In this document: positions 11,870 through 22,178 of the stretch, piece by piece | Numbering within the stretch: the stretch's first letter is position 1 | How the letters are laid out: the number at the start of each line of letters is the position of its first letter | Source of the DNA: Anagrus nilaparvatae | Taxonomy: Eukaryota > Arthropoda > Insecta > Hymenoptera > Mymaridae | NCBI GenBank assembly: GCA_022575985.1 | Contig: JAKSXM010000269.1 | Location: forward strand, 1,798,001-1,862,000 | Reading direction: 5' to 3' | DNA: 64,000 nt | Notes under the pieces: generated by a model | Databases searched by the model: none | Seen by the model: only the letters and a program-made list of their open reading frames with translations | What the model was told of the DNA's origin: nothing | Position numbers and translations under genes: made by a program

Positions 11870-12589
11870 TGTTACGTCTAAGGTACTTTAAATATTTTAT
11901 GAGTAGTATTTTATGAGATTAAACTGACTAGACTCTATTGTAGCTAAATAAGACTAACGGACGTAACGTAAAGATGCGAAATCAAGTATACCTTTTGCCT
12001 TGCGTCTTGAGCAGACACTAACGGCGGGAAGGTTTGAGTTCAATTAATAGAAGATAAATTAATCAAATATAACAATTACTTTATTTATAGAAGGTTACAA
12101 TAGAAATAATACTTAATAATATTAATTTGAATGTTATTAAATAGATATAATTTGTCTTACAATGTTCTTATGTAGATAAGTGACCTTGATTATCCTATTA
12201 GGTTATGTGATTGGTGGTACTGAATATAAAATCACGACACTACTAGTTTGGAGTCCTGACTAAGAAGACCGATCCTTCAAAATCAGCGAGTATATATAGT
12301 CACGGGAGAATTTGACAAATCCTCAAATTCTCCTCCTAAAATCTGCGTGGGGAGGTGTAACGGTCAGCAAAGCTGGCGTGGGCCAACGCCCGAAACTCTG
12401 GTGGGAACCTGGCAAATTCCGAGAATAGGCGGAAGTTTGTGACTGCTCATCTATAGATTTCGCAATCATGCAAAATTCGTTCCTTTCTCAATTTGCGTAT
12501 AATTTTATTAATTACTTTTATAATTCCTAAATCATTTACTTTACCAATATTTGCGCCAATATTTAGGCGAAATATTTCAATACGTTACA
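11870..12589 (-). repeat. 3' LTR (720 bp)
   Basis: It begins TGTTACG and ends CGTTACA on the plus strand and matches 27235-27959 almost base for base. A short region near 11900-11912 and an indel near 12525 are the main differences. It is the 3' LTR because the element genes read leftwards towards it and a purine tract abuts it. Confidence 0.95.
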
Positions 12590-12601
12590 CTTCCCTCCCT
12601 G
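12590..12601 (-). other. Polypurine tract
   Basis: Read on the minus strand, CAGGGAGGGAAG ends exactly at the 3' LTR boundary, where plus-strand DNA synthesis would be primed. Its position shows that the cargo region 12602-17393 lies inside the element. Confidence 0.7.
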
Positions 12602-13525
12602 ACAGAAAAATTTGTAAAACAAATTTTGTTTATAATTTATATTTTTTTTTTTTGTTTGCGACTACATATCATGCCAATTCTGAAGGATCTAGAAAAAAAA
12701 CGAAATATATAAAAATATAAATTTAAACGTCTAGTACAACCACTCACATGGACCCTATGAATATTTATGTTGGCTCGTTTTTTAAAAAAAAATCTTTCTC
12801 TTAAAATGGCTTAAGTCTAGGGTTTCTAATTTAAAGATTTTTCTTAATTCTTACAAAAGTAAAATTATCCTAATTTTACCTCTCCTAACCTTCTCTCCGC
12901 TCCTTAAAACTAAAGCACTAGGTGCTTTTACAACAATAAAAAGTAAAATTATCCTAATTTTACCTTTTCTATCTCTCTCTCTCTCCACTCCTTAAAACTA
13001 AAGCACTAGGTGCTTTTATAATAATAAAAAGTAAAATTTTCCTAATTTTACCTTTTCTAACCTTCTCTCCGCTCCTTAAAACTAAAGCACTAGGTGCTTT
13101 TACAATTTAACTTTGAAAATAACAATTTTAATTTAATAACATTAATCCCCAAAAACTAAATATTTATGTTTAAATCGTTTTACTTTAACAAATTATTGTT
13201 TAAAAAATATTAATTATACATAAATTATTCCTTATGATTATTTAAAATTCAAATTTTCCCGCTCAAAAATTTTTAAATTTTACCGCTTAAGAGCTATAGT
13301 ATAATACTTTACACATACTACTAAAATTTGTATCTGTGTGTTGCTTGGTACTATACTATAGCTTCTTGTTATTTTTAGTGTAAGATCACCTCGTGGCATT
13401 TCTTTTTCTTCCGCTTTTTACTGAAGTGATTCTATTATTTGATAAAAGAAAAAACTAACTAATGACAAAAATATTTTTCTAAAAGTGCATCAATTTTTGT
13501 GAAGTGATAAAAATAACAAAAAATT
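12602..13525. repeat. Non-coding block with three tandem ~86-bp repeats
   Basis: From about 12855 to 13108 a unit occurs three times. It contains GTAAAATTATCCTAATTTTAC and CTCCTTAAAACTAAAGCAC, and its palindromic AAAGCACTAGGTGCTTT copies start at 12912, 13000 and 13083. The repeats lie about 400 bases upstream of the JmjC gene start and could contain its promoter. The rest is AT-rich with no supported gene. Confidence 0.7.
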
Positions 13526-15791
13526 ATGGATTTTTTTACCAATCAAGTAAGTATTTACTATTTTCTTTTGATTCTGAAGTGTACATAACCTTATTCAAAA
13601 ACAAAAAATTTTTATTTTTTTTTTACATACTAAAAGGACATTTTTACACTAACTATTATTTAATTAACTATAATATTGATGCAGCTTTTTCTTTTTTATT
13701 TTAACACGGTTTTCTTACTTATAATTTTAAATCTTAACCTAAAAAAAAATTTATATTCTCCGATATGCTGAGACTTTTTATACTGCAATATATATATTGA
13801 TGATCTTAGACAAAATTTTACCAATTTTTAAAAAATCTCAGCATATTTTCTGATATGCTGAGACTTTTTTTGAAAACATATATATTTTGAACTTAGAAAA
13901 ATTTTTACAAATTTTTTTTTTTTACAAAATCTCAGCATATTTTCTGATATGCTGAGACTTTTTTTTGTAGATATATATATTTTTGAACTTAGTAAAAAAT
14001 TTTTACAAAAAATTTTTTATTTTACAAAATCTCAGCATATTTTCTGATATGCTGAGACTTTTTTATTGAAAATATATATATTTTTGAACTTAGAAAAATT
14101 TAAAAAAAAAAATTTTTTTTTTTTACAAAATCTCAGCATATTTTCTGATATGCTGAGACTTTTTTTTTATTGAAAATATATATATTTTCTAACTTAGAAA
14201 AATTTTTACAAAAAATTTTTTTTTCAAAATCTCAGCATATTTTCTGATATGCTGAGACTTTTTTTTATATTGGAAATATATATATATTTACACCTATATA
14301 AGACTTATATAAAAATACTTATGTAAAAACATTTTGCCATTACAACAACATTTATATCTAATTTTCTTTCCAGCCCATACTTGAACGCTTTAGTCACCCT
14401 AAATTGATAGTGAAACCGGGTTACAATATTGAGACCATAGCTGCTTATTTAGGGCAACCCAAGAATATGGAGGTTCAGAAAGCTTCTTGCATAAAGGTAT
14501 TTATTATTTTTACTTATTTTACTTTATTATATGTATTAATCTTATTCTATTCTTGTATCTAGTTTTAAATCATTCTACTTAAAATTTACTTTTAGTTTGC
14601 AGCCTCGGTCAATGTTGATGATTTCGACCCTTCAAAGTATGAGGCCTCTTTCCAACGGGATCATTTCCACCGGGAGTATTTTGAAGAGCGAGCTGTAGGC
14701 GAACATCAAATTTCCTTTTACCATCGCAAGGATCGTTACCGTGGTGATCGCTCTGAACTGATGGCCACTTTTCTCAACCTCAAGCTTCCCGTATCCAATT
14801 GTGGAAGTTCTGATCCTTCAAAAGATGCTAAAAAGGCTACACGTGCCCTGGATAAACGTGCCCGGAGTAGGCGGTCCTTTCTGATGGCTCGTGACATACC
14901 TATTTCTCTGGACCTGACTTATATTAAGCTGTTTCAAAATGATACCTCCAGCGATATGCTCACCTATGCTATGAAACCAACTCCTGGTAAATATTCAAAA
15001 CTTAATTTTTCTTATTACTATTATTATTATTATATATTATTAATTTAATCTTATTGTTATTAGGCATGAATGCTTCAATGCTTTATGTAGGTTACCCTGG
15101 TTCGTCCACTGTGTGTCATATTGAGCCTGGCCAATTTTGCTCCATGAACACCCTGATACAAGGGCGAAAGGCCTGGCGGATTATACCTGCTGCATTTATG
15201 GACAGGTTTATGGACTTATACCGATCATTTGGTCTTAGCACTTGCGGTAGGGATGATTGTGTTCAAGGCTCTTTATGTCGATTTTGTGGCTGCCGTTGGG
15301 TTGGTGCTCATGCACCCGTATTTTATTTGTCATCGGAGTTTCTTTGGGCCCATGGCATCCATCATTATGATTTCATTCAGTATCCTGGAGATACGATCCT
15401 TGTGAACCCTACTGTAGGCCATGAAATTGTAAATTTGGATTTCTGCGTGGCCGAGGCTCGTACTCTTCTTCCCGTCATTGTTGGTGGTGGTCGTGACGAG
15501 GCTGACTGCTGTCCATGCCGTGATGAAGAATTTGGCGTTTATGGTCGACAGCGAATAGGGTTATCCAATCCCGGGATATTCATTCAAGTCGTAACTACAA
15601 ATCAATGTAAGGATAAAAAATGTAATAATGGTCTCTGTCCATCCCGTAAGGACTTAAATGCTCACATGAGGAACGTTCACGGTGCCTTCAAATGTGAAGT
15701 TTGTGAGAAACAATTTGTCAACCAGGAAAATCTTACCCGGCACAAAGCCGATATCCACGAAAGACGCACTGTAACCTGTCATCCTTGTTGA
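13526..15791 (+). CDS. JmjC-domain protein with C-terminal C2H2 zinc fingers, four exons, antisense to the element
   Basis: Predicted exons 13526-13546, 14374-14496, 14596-14986 and 15064-15791 join in phase at GT/AG borders into about 420 residues. The last exon carries a JmjC-like fold: iron ligands H197-x-E199 and H298 (in VGHEIVN), a candidate 2-oxoglutarate lysine K214 (GRKAW) and the YPGD turn before the third ligand. A Cys-rich insert (about 239-255) lies between them. Two C2H2-type fingers follow (about 360-384 and 389-410). JmjC proteins are Fe(II)/2-oxoglutarate oxygenases, often histone demethylases; fingers suggest DNA or RNA binding. The gene lies between the envelope genes and the 3' LTR, on the strand opposite to the element, and keeps its introns. 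An AATAAA follows at about 15867. Coding looks intact. The substrate is unknown. Confidence 0.75.
13761..14262. repeat. Tandem hairpin minisatellite in intron 1 of the JmjC gene
   Basis: The motif GATATGCTGAGACTTTTTT recurs at 13762, 13852, 13946, 14046, 14147 and 14246 (period 90-101). Each unit ends with the complement AAAATCTCAGCATATTTT, so every unit can fold into a hairpin. It fills most of the intron. Confidence 0.85.
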
Positions 15792-15906
15792 GATTCCGGT
15801 ATTAAAACGATTAGCAAGAGCCAACATCAAGTAGCTAAGAAACATTTATTAAAGTGCTATGAAATAATAAAACTATTATGCTGAAGCCTTGCCTTTCGTC
15901 ACCAAT

Positions 15907-16137
15907 ATGTCTGTTTCTAACGACAAGGATAGGCGAGAATTATCTAAATTACTAGGAAGGTAAGTATATTTTAATAAACGCTGATAATAATAATAAAAAA
16001 TTTTTTTTTTTTTAATTTTCTTTGCTAACTCCTTTTCTTTTATTTAGAGCCTTCCTTTTATTCAGAAAGATACGGCGGAATGGAAACGGCTCAAAACCGT
16101 GGTTGAACAGAAATTTTCCAGACTGGATGTTTCTTAA
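15907..16137 (+). CDS. Small two-exon gene of unknown function (46 aa)
   Basis: The ATG at 15907 opens exon 1 (15907-15959, donor GTAAGT). Exon 2 (16050-16137) gives a 46-residue, charged, probably helical peptide with TAEWKRLKTVVEQKFSRLD near its C-terminus. A competing acceptor two bases upstream would give a longer poorly composed frame that runs into a T-tract, so I prefer 16050. An AATAAA lies about 100 bases after the stop. It sits in the same direction between the JmjC gene and the next spliced gene. I recognise no family. Confidence 0.45.
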
Positions 16138-16543
16138 TATTAAATTTAGTTTCTCTTTTTTTTTTTTTTTTGACTAAAACTACTTTATTACCAAAAATTT
16201 GAAGTTTTACCTTTAGGTATTTTGTAAGTAAAAAAAAATTAAATAAAATATAGCTTTCTATTTAATTGCATCAAAAAAAATTTTTTTTTTTTTTATCATT
16301 TGCATCTAAATGTCTTCCTTGTCCTACTTTGACCCTTTACGTCATTTCAAAAAAAAAATTTTATTGTCTATTTAATTGTTTTAGCTTCTTCTCTCTTTCC
16401 CTTTCTAAAATTTTCTAATACTATTTGCTTATGACTTTTACCAAAATTTTGATTTCTGCCCACTCACTTGTCTTCCAACTTCGGCTTTGAACAGTTCTCC
16501 TTTTTACTTCTTAACGTTAACAGAAATATAAATTTTTTTTACA

Positions 16544-17019
16544 ATGGACCAACATCTCAATAGTCATCCAGGCCGCCATGTGGTGAAAATCACCAATGAA
16601 GATGAGATGAACCTTGCGGTAAATAATACTTAAAATTTTATTAACTACAACAAACTTTATAAAATTTTTTGATTTTTATAAAAAAAAAATTAGTTTTATA
16701 ACATAAATTTATATTTTTCAGTGGGAATTTGCAAACATAAGAGCTTTTTACCTGGGGGATAACCCCTTCACTTGGGTATTAAGGCAGGTTGACGACTACC
16801 AGGATGATGATGACTTCTGGTGGACTTTAGTAAGACTTTCTCACTAAAACTAAATTTTCTCTTTTCTTTCTTCAAAATATTTCTTAAAAAAAAAATTAAA
16901 TTAAAAAAAATTTTCAGTTGTGGGATTGTGAAATACTTTGGGAACTAGGGCAGGGACGCTGGACGCCTCCTCCACCAGGACCCCAACTTCCACCAGGTGA
17001 CATGGAAATGGTCGATTAA
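16544..17019 (+). CDS. Small three-exon gene of unknown function (94 aa)
   Basis: Exons 16544-16618, 16722-16829 and 16918-17019 are all in phase 0 with clear GT and TTTCAG borders, giving 94 residues. The middle is rich in Trp and Asp (a QDDDDFWW core) and the tail is proline-rich (TPPPPGPQLPP). Clean splice sites, an ATG and a following AATAAA (about 17083) make it a credible gene. It matches no family I know. The 3' ends of this gene and of the minus-strand envelope gene face each other across about 370 bases. Confidence 0.55.
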
Positions 17020-17393
17020 TTTAAAATGTTCTATTTGCTTGAAAATTGACTAAATTTTGTAAACTAAATTTTACAAGGTAATTAATAAACGTATTTATTT
17101 TACTGTAAAAACAAAAACGTGTTAGATATTTATTTAATTTCCATTCTTCCGTACTCTCTCTTTCTCTCTCTTCTTTTATTATTTCTTTTTTTTTTTTTAA
17201 TTATAAAAGCTAAAATCAATTTTTATTTCTGGATCTGGTTTCATAAGTGACTGAAGCAAATTGAAATTAAATTATAAATTTTACAGATTTTCTGGACCAT
17301 CACTTTTCACTTAATATTATCGATATTGAGTATTTATAGCTAAGTTTACTTAAGTTACTAGTTTTTACTAATTTATTTAACTAAATTACTCAT
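17020..17393. other. Spacer between convergent cargo and envelope genes
   Basis: AT-rich, with an AATAAA at about 17083 in the sense of the cargo genes and a CT-rich tract (about 17155-17180). No gene is seen. Confidence 0.5.
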
Positions 17394-18809
17394 TTACTTC
17401 ATTATACTAGAATTTTCGTTACTCAAAACTTCTGTCATATCTTGATTCTGCCTGACCTTGCTGTATCTACTCCTTTTCCTTTTACATGCATAAATCCACA
17501 AGCATATATTGCATAAAAGTGCAATTACCATGATTGATAATAAAATTTCTATATGGTACTGAAAACTGGCTGCTAGGATGTATTGAGACGTAAGTTTTGG
17601 CTTTATTTTTATTGGTACAATTGCTGCTGTTGGTTTTGGTATAAATTGATTCATATTTCCTATTTCTAGGTACGCATACTGAACCATTAGTGAAACTGGC
17701 TGGGCTGAGGTGCCTTTAAAAATTGTTCCATTTATTTTGATCTCACATTGGACTGGTATGTCGGCCACCACTAGCCCTTTTAATTCCTTTACTTGTTTGA
17801 TGTCTGGGCAAGTGACTGCTGCTTTCATGGGCTGGCTGAATGAGACGATTATTCCTGATTCTGTTTGGCTTATAGTGGATTCCTCCGAGACCCTGTCTAC
17901 TACGTCACAAGTTAACCTAGAATACACTAATAATTCTGTCTCACAATTTGAATTTGACTTGAAAATTGGTGGTCTTCTGAAATATTTTTTGTCATCACAT
18001 TTTGGTAAGTTATTTAATTCGGATTCTGAAATAAAAAACGTTTGATTTCTGAAATGATTTATCCCCATATAGTCGTTATTGAACTTCACTTGGGTCAAGA
18101 CCACTGAAGTGCCAACTTTGGAAAACAGCGCTGGACGATGAAGTTTAAAAACCTTATATGGGTTTAACTGTAGCTGTGGAATTTTTAACTTGATTACTAG
18201 AACTTCAGTGTTTACTCTTCTGATCTTCAGCTCGTGGGTAAGGTCGCAATTTTTTGTTTTAATAATATTTGGAAAACTTTCTGAAATATTTTTCCACGTT
18301 GTAGGTGAAAAGATGTCTTCCAGAATAAATTCGTTTTCCATTCTCCTCAGTGTATCTAGGAAACTTTTAAACCTCTGCGTTAGTTTTACTGGTTTTTCTG
18401 CACGGTACATTTCCCGTGATATTTCTGTCCATTCATGAATTAACCTTGAGTCTACCAGGAATCCTTTTCTTTTTATGTTGTTAGTCACTGACGTAAACTT
18501 AGTTATTTGATGGTTAAAATCTTCTAATTCTTCTAGTCCTCCCATCCAATTCCTCATTTCGGTGATAGTTTGGTTGAGTCCAGGTACTGCATTAATTTTG
18601 TTCTGATAGTACGGGTGGATATTATATATATAATTCAAATTTATTAATGAAAATATTCCCATAGATTTTTCTTGCAAATATACCCCTTGAACTTCCTCAA
18701 ACAGTATGCCCGGATTTCTAATAATGTTGTAAAGTCTATATTTCCCTGGACTGTATGCCTCGCCAATCACCCCTATGAAGCATAGCATCACTACTGCCCA
18801 CTTAGTCAT
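17394..18809 (-). CDS. env: F-like envelope protein (errantivirus/baculovirus F type)
   Basis: An intact 471-residue frame starts at ATG 18809. It has an N-terminal signal peptide (about 1-20), then a segment with PGILFEEVQGVYL that resembles the start of insect retrovirus Env and the baculovirus F family. An extended Cys- and Asn-rich ectodomain with several N-x-S/T sites follows. A single transmembrane segment lies at about 421-445, and a short basic tail follows it. I see no convincing furin site, so the cleavage pattern may differ. Such proteins sit in the membrane and mediate cell entry in envelope-bearing gypsy elements. It is the second envelope-type gene of this element, downstream of an unrelated glycoprotein. 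Confidence 0.65.
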   Translation of the reverse strand: MTKWAVVMLCFIGVIGEAYSPGKYRLYNIIRNPGILFEEVQGVYLQEKSMGIFSLINLNYIYNIHPYYQNKINAVPGLNQTITEMRNWMGGLEELEDFNHQITKFTSVTNNIKRKGFLVDSRLIHEWTEISREMYRAEKPVKLTQRFKSFLDTLRRMENEFILEDIFSPTTWKNISESFPNIIKTKNCDLTHELKIRRVNTEVLVIKLKIPQLQLNPYKVFKLHRPALFSKVGTSVVLTQVKFNNDYMGINHFRNQTFFISESELNNLPKCDDKKYFRRPPIFKSNSNCETELLVYSRLTCDVVDRVSEESTISQTESGIIVSFSQPMKAAVTCPDIKQVKELKGLVVADIPVQCEIKINGTIFKGTSAQPVSLMVQYAYLEIGNMNQFIPKPTAAIVPIKIKPKLTSQYILAASFQYHIEILLSIMVIALLCNICLWIYACKRKRSRYSKVRQNQDMTEVLSNENSSIMK

Positions 18810-19050
18810 GTCTCGTGGATTTATGTCTGGCTAAAAGAAAACAAAATTTCTCTGGTTATTCTTCTATATATATATATAGTATTAACTTATTTTCTAAACT
18901 AAAAATAACTTTCATAATATATTGTACTTCTAAACTTAATTTAAATAGTGCTTCCTTTAATTAACGCCCTCTCAACAAAATATGTATACATTTTTTTTAT
19001 TATTTTTTTTTTTTTATTTTTCATACACAGAATTTTGCTTTATCTTTTCC
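18810..19050. other. Short intergenic region between the two envelope genes
   Basis: AT-rich, with TATATATATATA near 18872 and a T-tract. A minus-strand acceptor-like TTTTAG at about 18834 could serve subgenomic splicing of the F-like gene, but this is only suggestive. Confidence 0.35.
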
Positions 19051-20835
19051 TTATTGAGAAGGACGTCTATTATTATTTCTGGGAGGAGGTAATGGGGATG
19101 TTGGCCGGATGTTTTCCCCATCTACGGTTACTTCCTGTAAATTGATGTTAGATCTTCCCAGTAAAGGGTATAATTCATTTCCCGTAGGAGCCGAAGGGCT
19201 AACCACCACTTCTAGAATACCGGTGCTTATTTCTGGCTGACTGATTACCGTATTGGAGTCCTGATTTTCTCGGTTCCCGTAGTCGTTTATCTCTTGGCCT
19301 AAATGTATTAGTAGCTGCGTTAACGAATCCCAGAAAGCGGCCAGAATGTGTACTGAAAATCCGTAAATTAAATACAAGGCATATCCTTGCAATGCTGAAT
19401 CTAAAATAAATTTAAATAGTCTAAATACTAAGAAGAATCCTAGTAAACCTGCGCTGAAGGTTCCGAAGGAGATGAATTTTCCCCAAAACCTCTCCCAGGT
19501 TGTATTAAAGATTTTTTCTATTGAGTCTGCATTTATTAGGTGCGATACATTAATATTATCGCCTGTCACGTTCTTTCCTACCATCCCTCTAGCTATAGAG
19601 TTTAGTATGGCGGTCCTTTCTATCGGGAACATCAGTGCCTCCCTCACTGATTCTAGTTGCTGTAGTGAGTATAAACCTGTTTGTGCCAGCTTTTTCGGAT
19701 CAGTGTATTTCCATGTAGCCCTAGTTTCCGGTGAGATGATTTCCGGCTTCTTTGACTCTATCGGGTCCGGAAATAATTTATACCATTTGTTGCCTATGAA
19801 ATACATCGGAGGAAATACACTGGAGCACTGATAACGGACTCCTACTTGTGTCAGAATGTGAGTTCTTGGTGCCATGAAGTATGGTTTACCGTCCCTGTCC
19901 ACTGGCATCTCCTGGTAGCAAGTACTGGTTCTTCTAAACGTTACACTTACTGGTTGGCACTGGACAATATTTATCGATTCGCCCGCGACTACTCCGATGA
20001 ATCCAGCTTTTCCGGTCAGCTGGAATCCGAAATGTGCTGGTTGGGTAATAGCCGTGCTGAGTGCATTTGCTATAATTTTCTTTTCAATTTGACACTTGTG
20101 CATCAGGACATCATGGTACAATTCCGTCATTTGTTTCTTTGTGTGCTGTTGAACAAAAAAGATTTTAGTATTTACATACGCCATCAGGTCGATGTTTTCA
20201 GCAGCTGTGACCATCGGCATATCCAACCCTTCTGGATTTTCGGTTTCTATTATAAAATGGGCTGGAGAATCCGCCCGGATGAGATCCGAATTACATGCTG
20301 TTGTTACTCCTTGCGCTGTAAAAGCAAAAGGTACATCTGCCTGAATGGCATATATTGGGCTATTCGGTTTTTCCGGGTCAGTTATTTTATTCACCACCCC
20401 TGAAAAAAGTTTAGTATACTTCTTTTGGCAATCACTAATAGGTAGTGCAGTCCAGAATACATAGCCTCCGTAAAGATCCAAACATTCTTCTTCGTTGAAT
20501 CTACAGCGAGTTCCTGTACGGAGTACCAGTTGGTTAGTTTCTAAATTGACAGTTGCATAATAGTCTTCCAATGTTACTTTTACATATCCGCTCACTATTA
20601 CTTCATTGTACGTGCCGTATGGATCAGAGTATCGTCCGTTCTCACAATCTTCCCCATTTCCATTTCTGGATCCGGCAAGTTCCACTGGAGTTACTACTGA
20701 ATCGTTTCTTTTTAACATCGGAATCACAATCATGTTTCTAAAGTGCAAATTTCCATGATATTGCATTTGTTCACATTGCGATCTGGTGATTGGCTCGACA
20801 TAAGAAGCCATTGATAGGTCCAGGGAGTTTATCAT
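19051..20835 (-). CDS. Second envelope glycoprotein, main part (mononegavirus/chuvirus-like)
   Basis: The 594-residue frame is rich in Cys and has an extended ectodomain, strongly hydrophobic membrane segments (about 480-525) and a Pro-rich basic cytoplasmic tail. It follows the 87-residue signal-peptide frame at 20863-21126 in the same phase, separated by one in-frame TAA and a few codons, so the two are pieces of one gene. The overall pattern resembles glycoproteins of chuvirus-like negative-strand viruses that insect LTR elements have captured; this family call is tentative. In this copy the break probably prevents normal targeting, unless the stop is read through. Confidence 0.6.
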   Translation of the reverse strand: MINSLDLSMASYVEPITRSQCEQMQYHGNLHFRNMIVIPMLKRNDSVVTPVELAGSRNGNGEDCENGRYSDPYGTYNEVIVSGYVKVTLEDYYATVNLETNQLVLRTGTRCRFNEEECLDLYGGYVFWTALPISDCQKKYTKLFSGVVNKITDPEKPNSPIYAIQADVPFAFTAQGVTTACNSDLIRADSPAHFIIETENPEGLDMPMVTAAENIDLMAYVNTKIFFVQQHTKKQMTELYHDVLMHKCQIEKKIIANALSTAITQPAHFGFQLTGKAGFIGVVAGESINIVQCQPVSVTFRRTSTCYQEMPVDRDGKPYFMAPRTHILTQVGVRYQCSSVFPPMYFIGNKWYKLFPDPIESKKPEIISPETRATWKYTDPKKLAQTGLYSLQQLESVREALMFPIERTAILNSIARGMVGKNVTGDNINVSHLINADSIEKIFNTTWERFWGKFISFGTFSAGLLGFFLVFRLFKFILDSALQGYALYLIYGFSVHILAAFWDSLTQLLIHLGQEINDYGNRENQDSNTVISQPEISTGILEVVVSPSAPTGNELYPLLGRSNINLQEVTVDGENIRPTSPLPPPRNNNRRPSQ

Positions 20836-20862
20836 ATTTGGTTTGTACCATTTCTTTATGCA

Positions 20863-21126
20863 TTATGAAATTCTGCGTTCCACCTCAACCTTACAAATAA
20901 TAACTTTTGTCTTCGAATATTTGTTCGCCTGGACCAGAGCTAATTTGGTCTTGGTTACATTTAGATTTGTTTTCTCCGGAATGTCGCAATCTCCGATGTC
21001 AATCAAGGAAAATGTTGAATAATTTGAGATCTGGCTTTCACAGTCAAACGCTATCATCGAGTTTTCCTTGAAATCCTGTGCCCTTGTGACCCAAAGTGCC
21101 GATATCAGTAGTAAAATTAGCTCCAT
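20863..21126 (-). CDS. Signal-peptide end of the second glycoprotein
   Basis: ATG at 21126; a hydrophobic signal peptide of about 17 residues, then an AFDC start and a CDI motif typical of the amino end of the glycoproteins mentioned for the neighbouring frame. It ends at a TAA at 20863-20865 that lies in phase with the downstream part. Confidence 0.6.
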   Translation of the reverse strand: MELILLLISALWVTRAQDFKENSMIAFDCESQISNYSTFSLIDIGDCDIPEKTNLNVTKTKLALVQANKYSKTKVIICKVEVERRIS

Positions 21127-21200
21127 CTGGAATAAAAATAACTATTTATACTTTTAACCAAGATAAACTTCTTTTATCTTACCCCCCTTAACTACAAAAT

Positions 21201-21230
21201 CGCTGAGCCCTCCTGCGCTCAGCGTTTTTT
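21201..21230. other. Stem-loop followed by a T-run
   Basis: CGCTGAG pairs with CTCAGCG around an 10-base loop, with TTTTTT after it on the plus strand. It lies between the glycoprotein and integrase genes. Its role is unknown. Confidence 0.45.
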
Positions 21231-21282
21231 AATAATGTTAATTTACGCTAACTTAAACTTAAACCTAATTTTAACCTTCTTA

Positions 21283-22152
21283 TTAGTCGGTTAATGGAAA
21301 TCTGGGTTTTATATATGATTTCCTTACTCTATTCGGATGAATTATTTTGAACTTATTTTGTTCTAACTTTAATTTTAAATTACCATTTTGGTACGTATCA
21401 CTTACTGCAAAAAGACCCAAATAATGATTTCTAAATTTTCTAATTTTATATCCTGGCAGCAAATAAACGCTGTCACCTATTTTAAATATTCGATGAACTA
21501 TTTTTCTGTCATAATACCTTTTTGACCTTTCTTTAGCTTTTATGAGATTTTCTCTAGCTAACTTTTGTACCTTGTTCAAACGAGTTACTAAATTTTTCAA
21601 ATACTCATCCATGGTTCTTGGTAGGTCTTCTGGGTCTTCCATGCTTGATGGAGTTCTACATATTCGGCCAAAAACCAATTCAAACGGAGTTGCATCAGTT
21701 CCTTCATGGTCGGCGCTGTTATAACTTAACGTAGCCATGTCCAGGTAGTCATCCCAGTCGTCCAAATTTTTGTTCACAAAATGAGTCAAATATTCGGCTA
21801 AAGGATGGTGCTGGCGCTCCAGGCTGGCGTTACTCTGTGGCATATAGCTACACGTTCTGATCTGCTTAATCTTGAACCTTCTTGCTATTTCCTTCAATAA
21901 TTTTGAAACAAAATTTTGGGCTCTATCCGTCAGCAGTTGTTTCGGGCACCCAAAAGTTGATATGAATCGCCTTATGAAAACTTCTGCTATAGTACTAGCT
22001 GATCCATCTGGTATTGCATAGGCCTGCGCAAACTTAGTCAATAAACATTGAGCTGTTGAAATATACACATTACCATTTGCTGTGGTGTTCAGAGGGCCGA
22101 CCAGGTCGATAGCTACTTTATGAAATGCTTGCGGAGGGGTATCCGTAATCAA
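21283..22152 (-). CDS. Integrase catalytic core and C-terminal domain, truncated at the N-terminus
   Basis: The frame has the retroviral D,D(35)E spacing: D16 (VAIDLVGPL), D76 (LLTDRAQNF) and E112 (SNASLERQ). The C-terminal part resembles the GPY/F-type domain (FKIGDSVYLLPG, then LGLFAV). The usual zinc-binding HHCC head is missing. The open frame extends only about 40 bases upstream before a TAG, where the unrelated protease-repeat frame ends. Some residues around the first motif are unusual (ISTAQ in place of a second-strand D). It joins element cDNA to target DNA; the 4-bp target duplication fits. Confidence 0.85.
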   Translation of the reverse strand: MITDTPPQAFHKVAIDLVGPLNTTANGNVYISTAQCLLTKFAQAYAIPDGSASTIAEVFIRRFISTFGCPKQLLTDRAQNFVSKLLKEIARRFKIKQIRTCSYMPQSNASLERQHHPLAEYLTHFVNKNLDDWDDYLDMATLSYNSADHEGTDATPFELVFGRICRTPSSMEDPEDLPRTMDEYLKNLVTRLNKVQKLARENLIKAKERSKRYYDRKIVHRIFKIGDSVYLLPGYKIRKFRNHYLGLFAVSDTYQNGNLKLKLEQNKFKIIHPNRVRKSYIKPRFPLTD

Positions 22153-22178
22153 AAGTGGTTGTCTTGTTTTTACTCTGA

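Noticed and set aside
19472..20741. Several plus-strand frames opposite the glycoprotein gene
   Set aside because: No motif, start context or splice support; they are shadows of the minus-strand glycoprotein.
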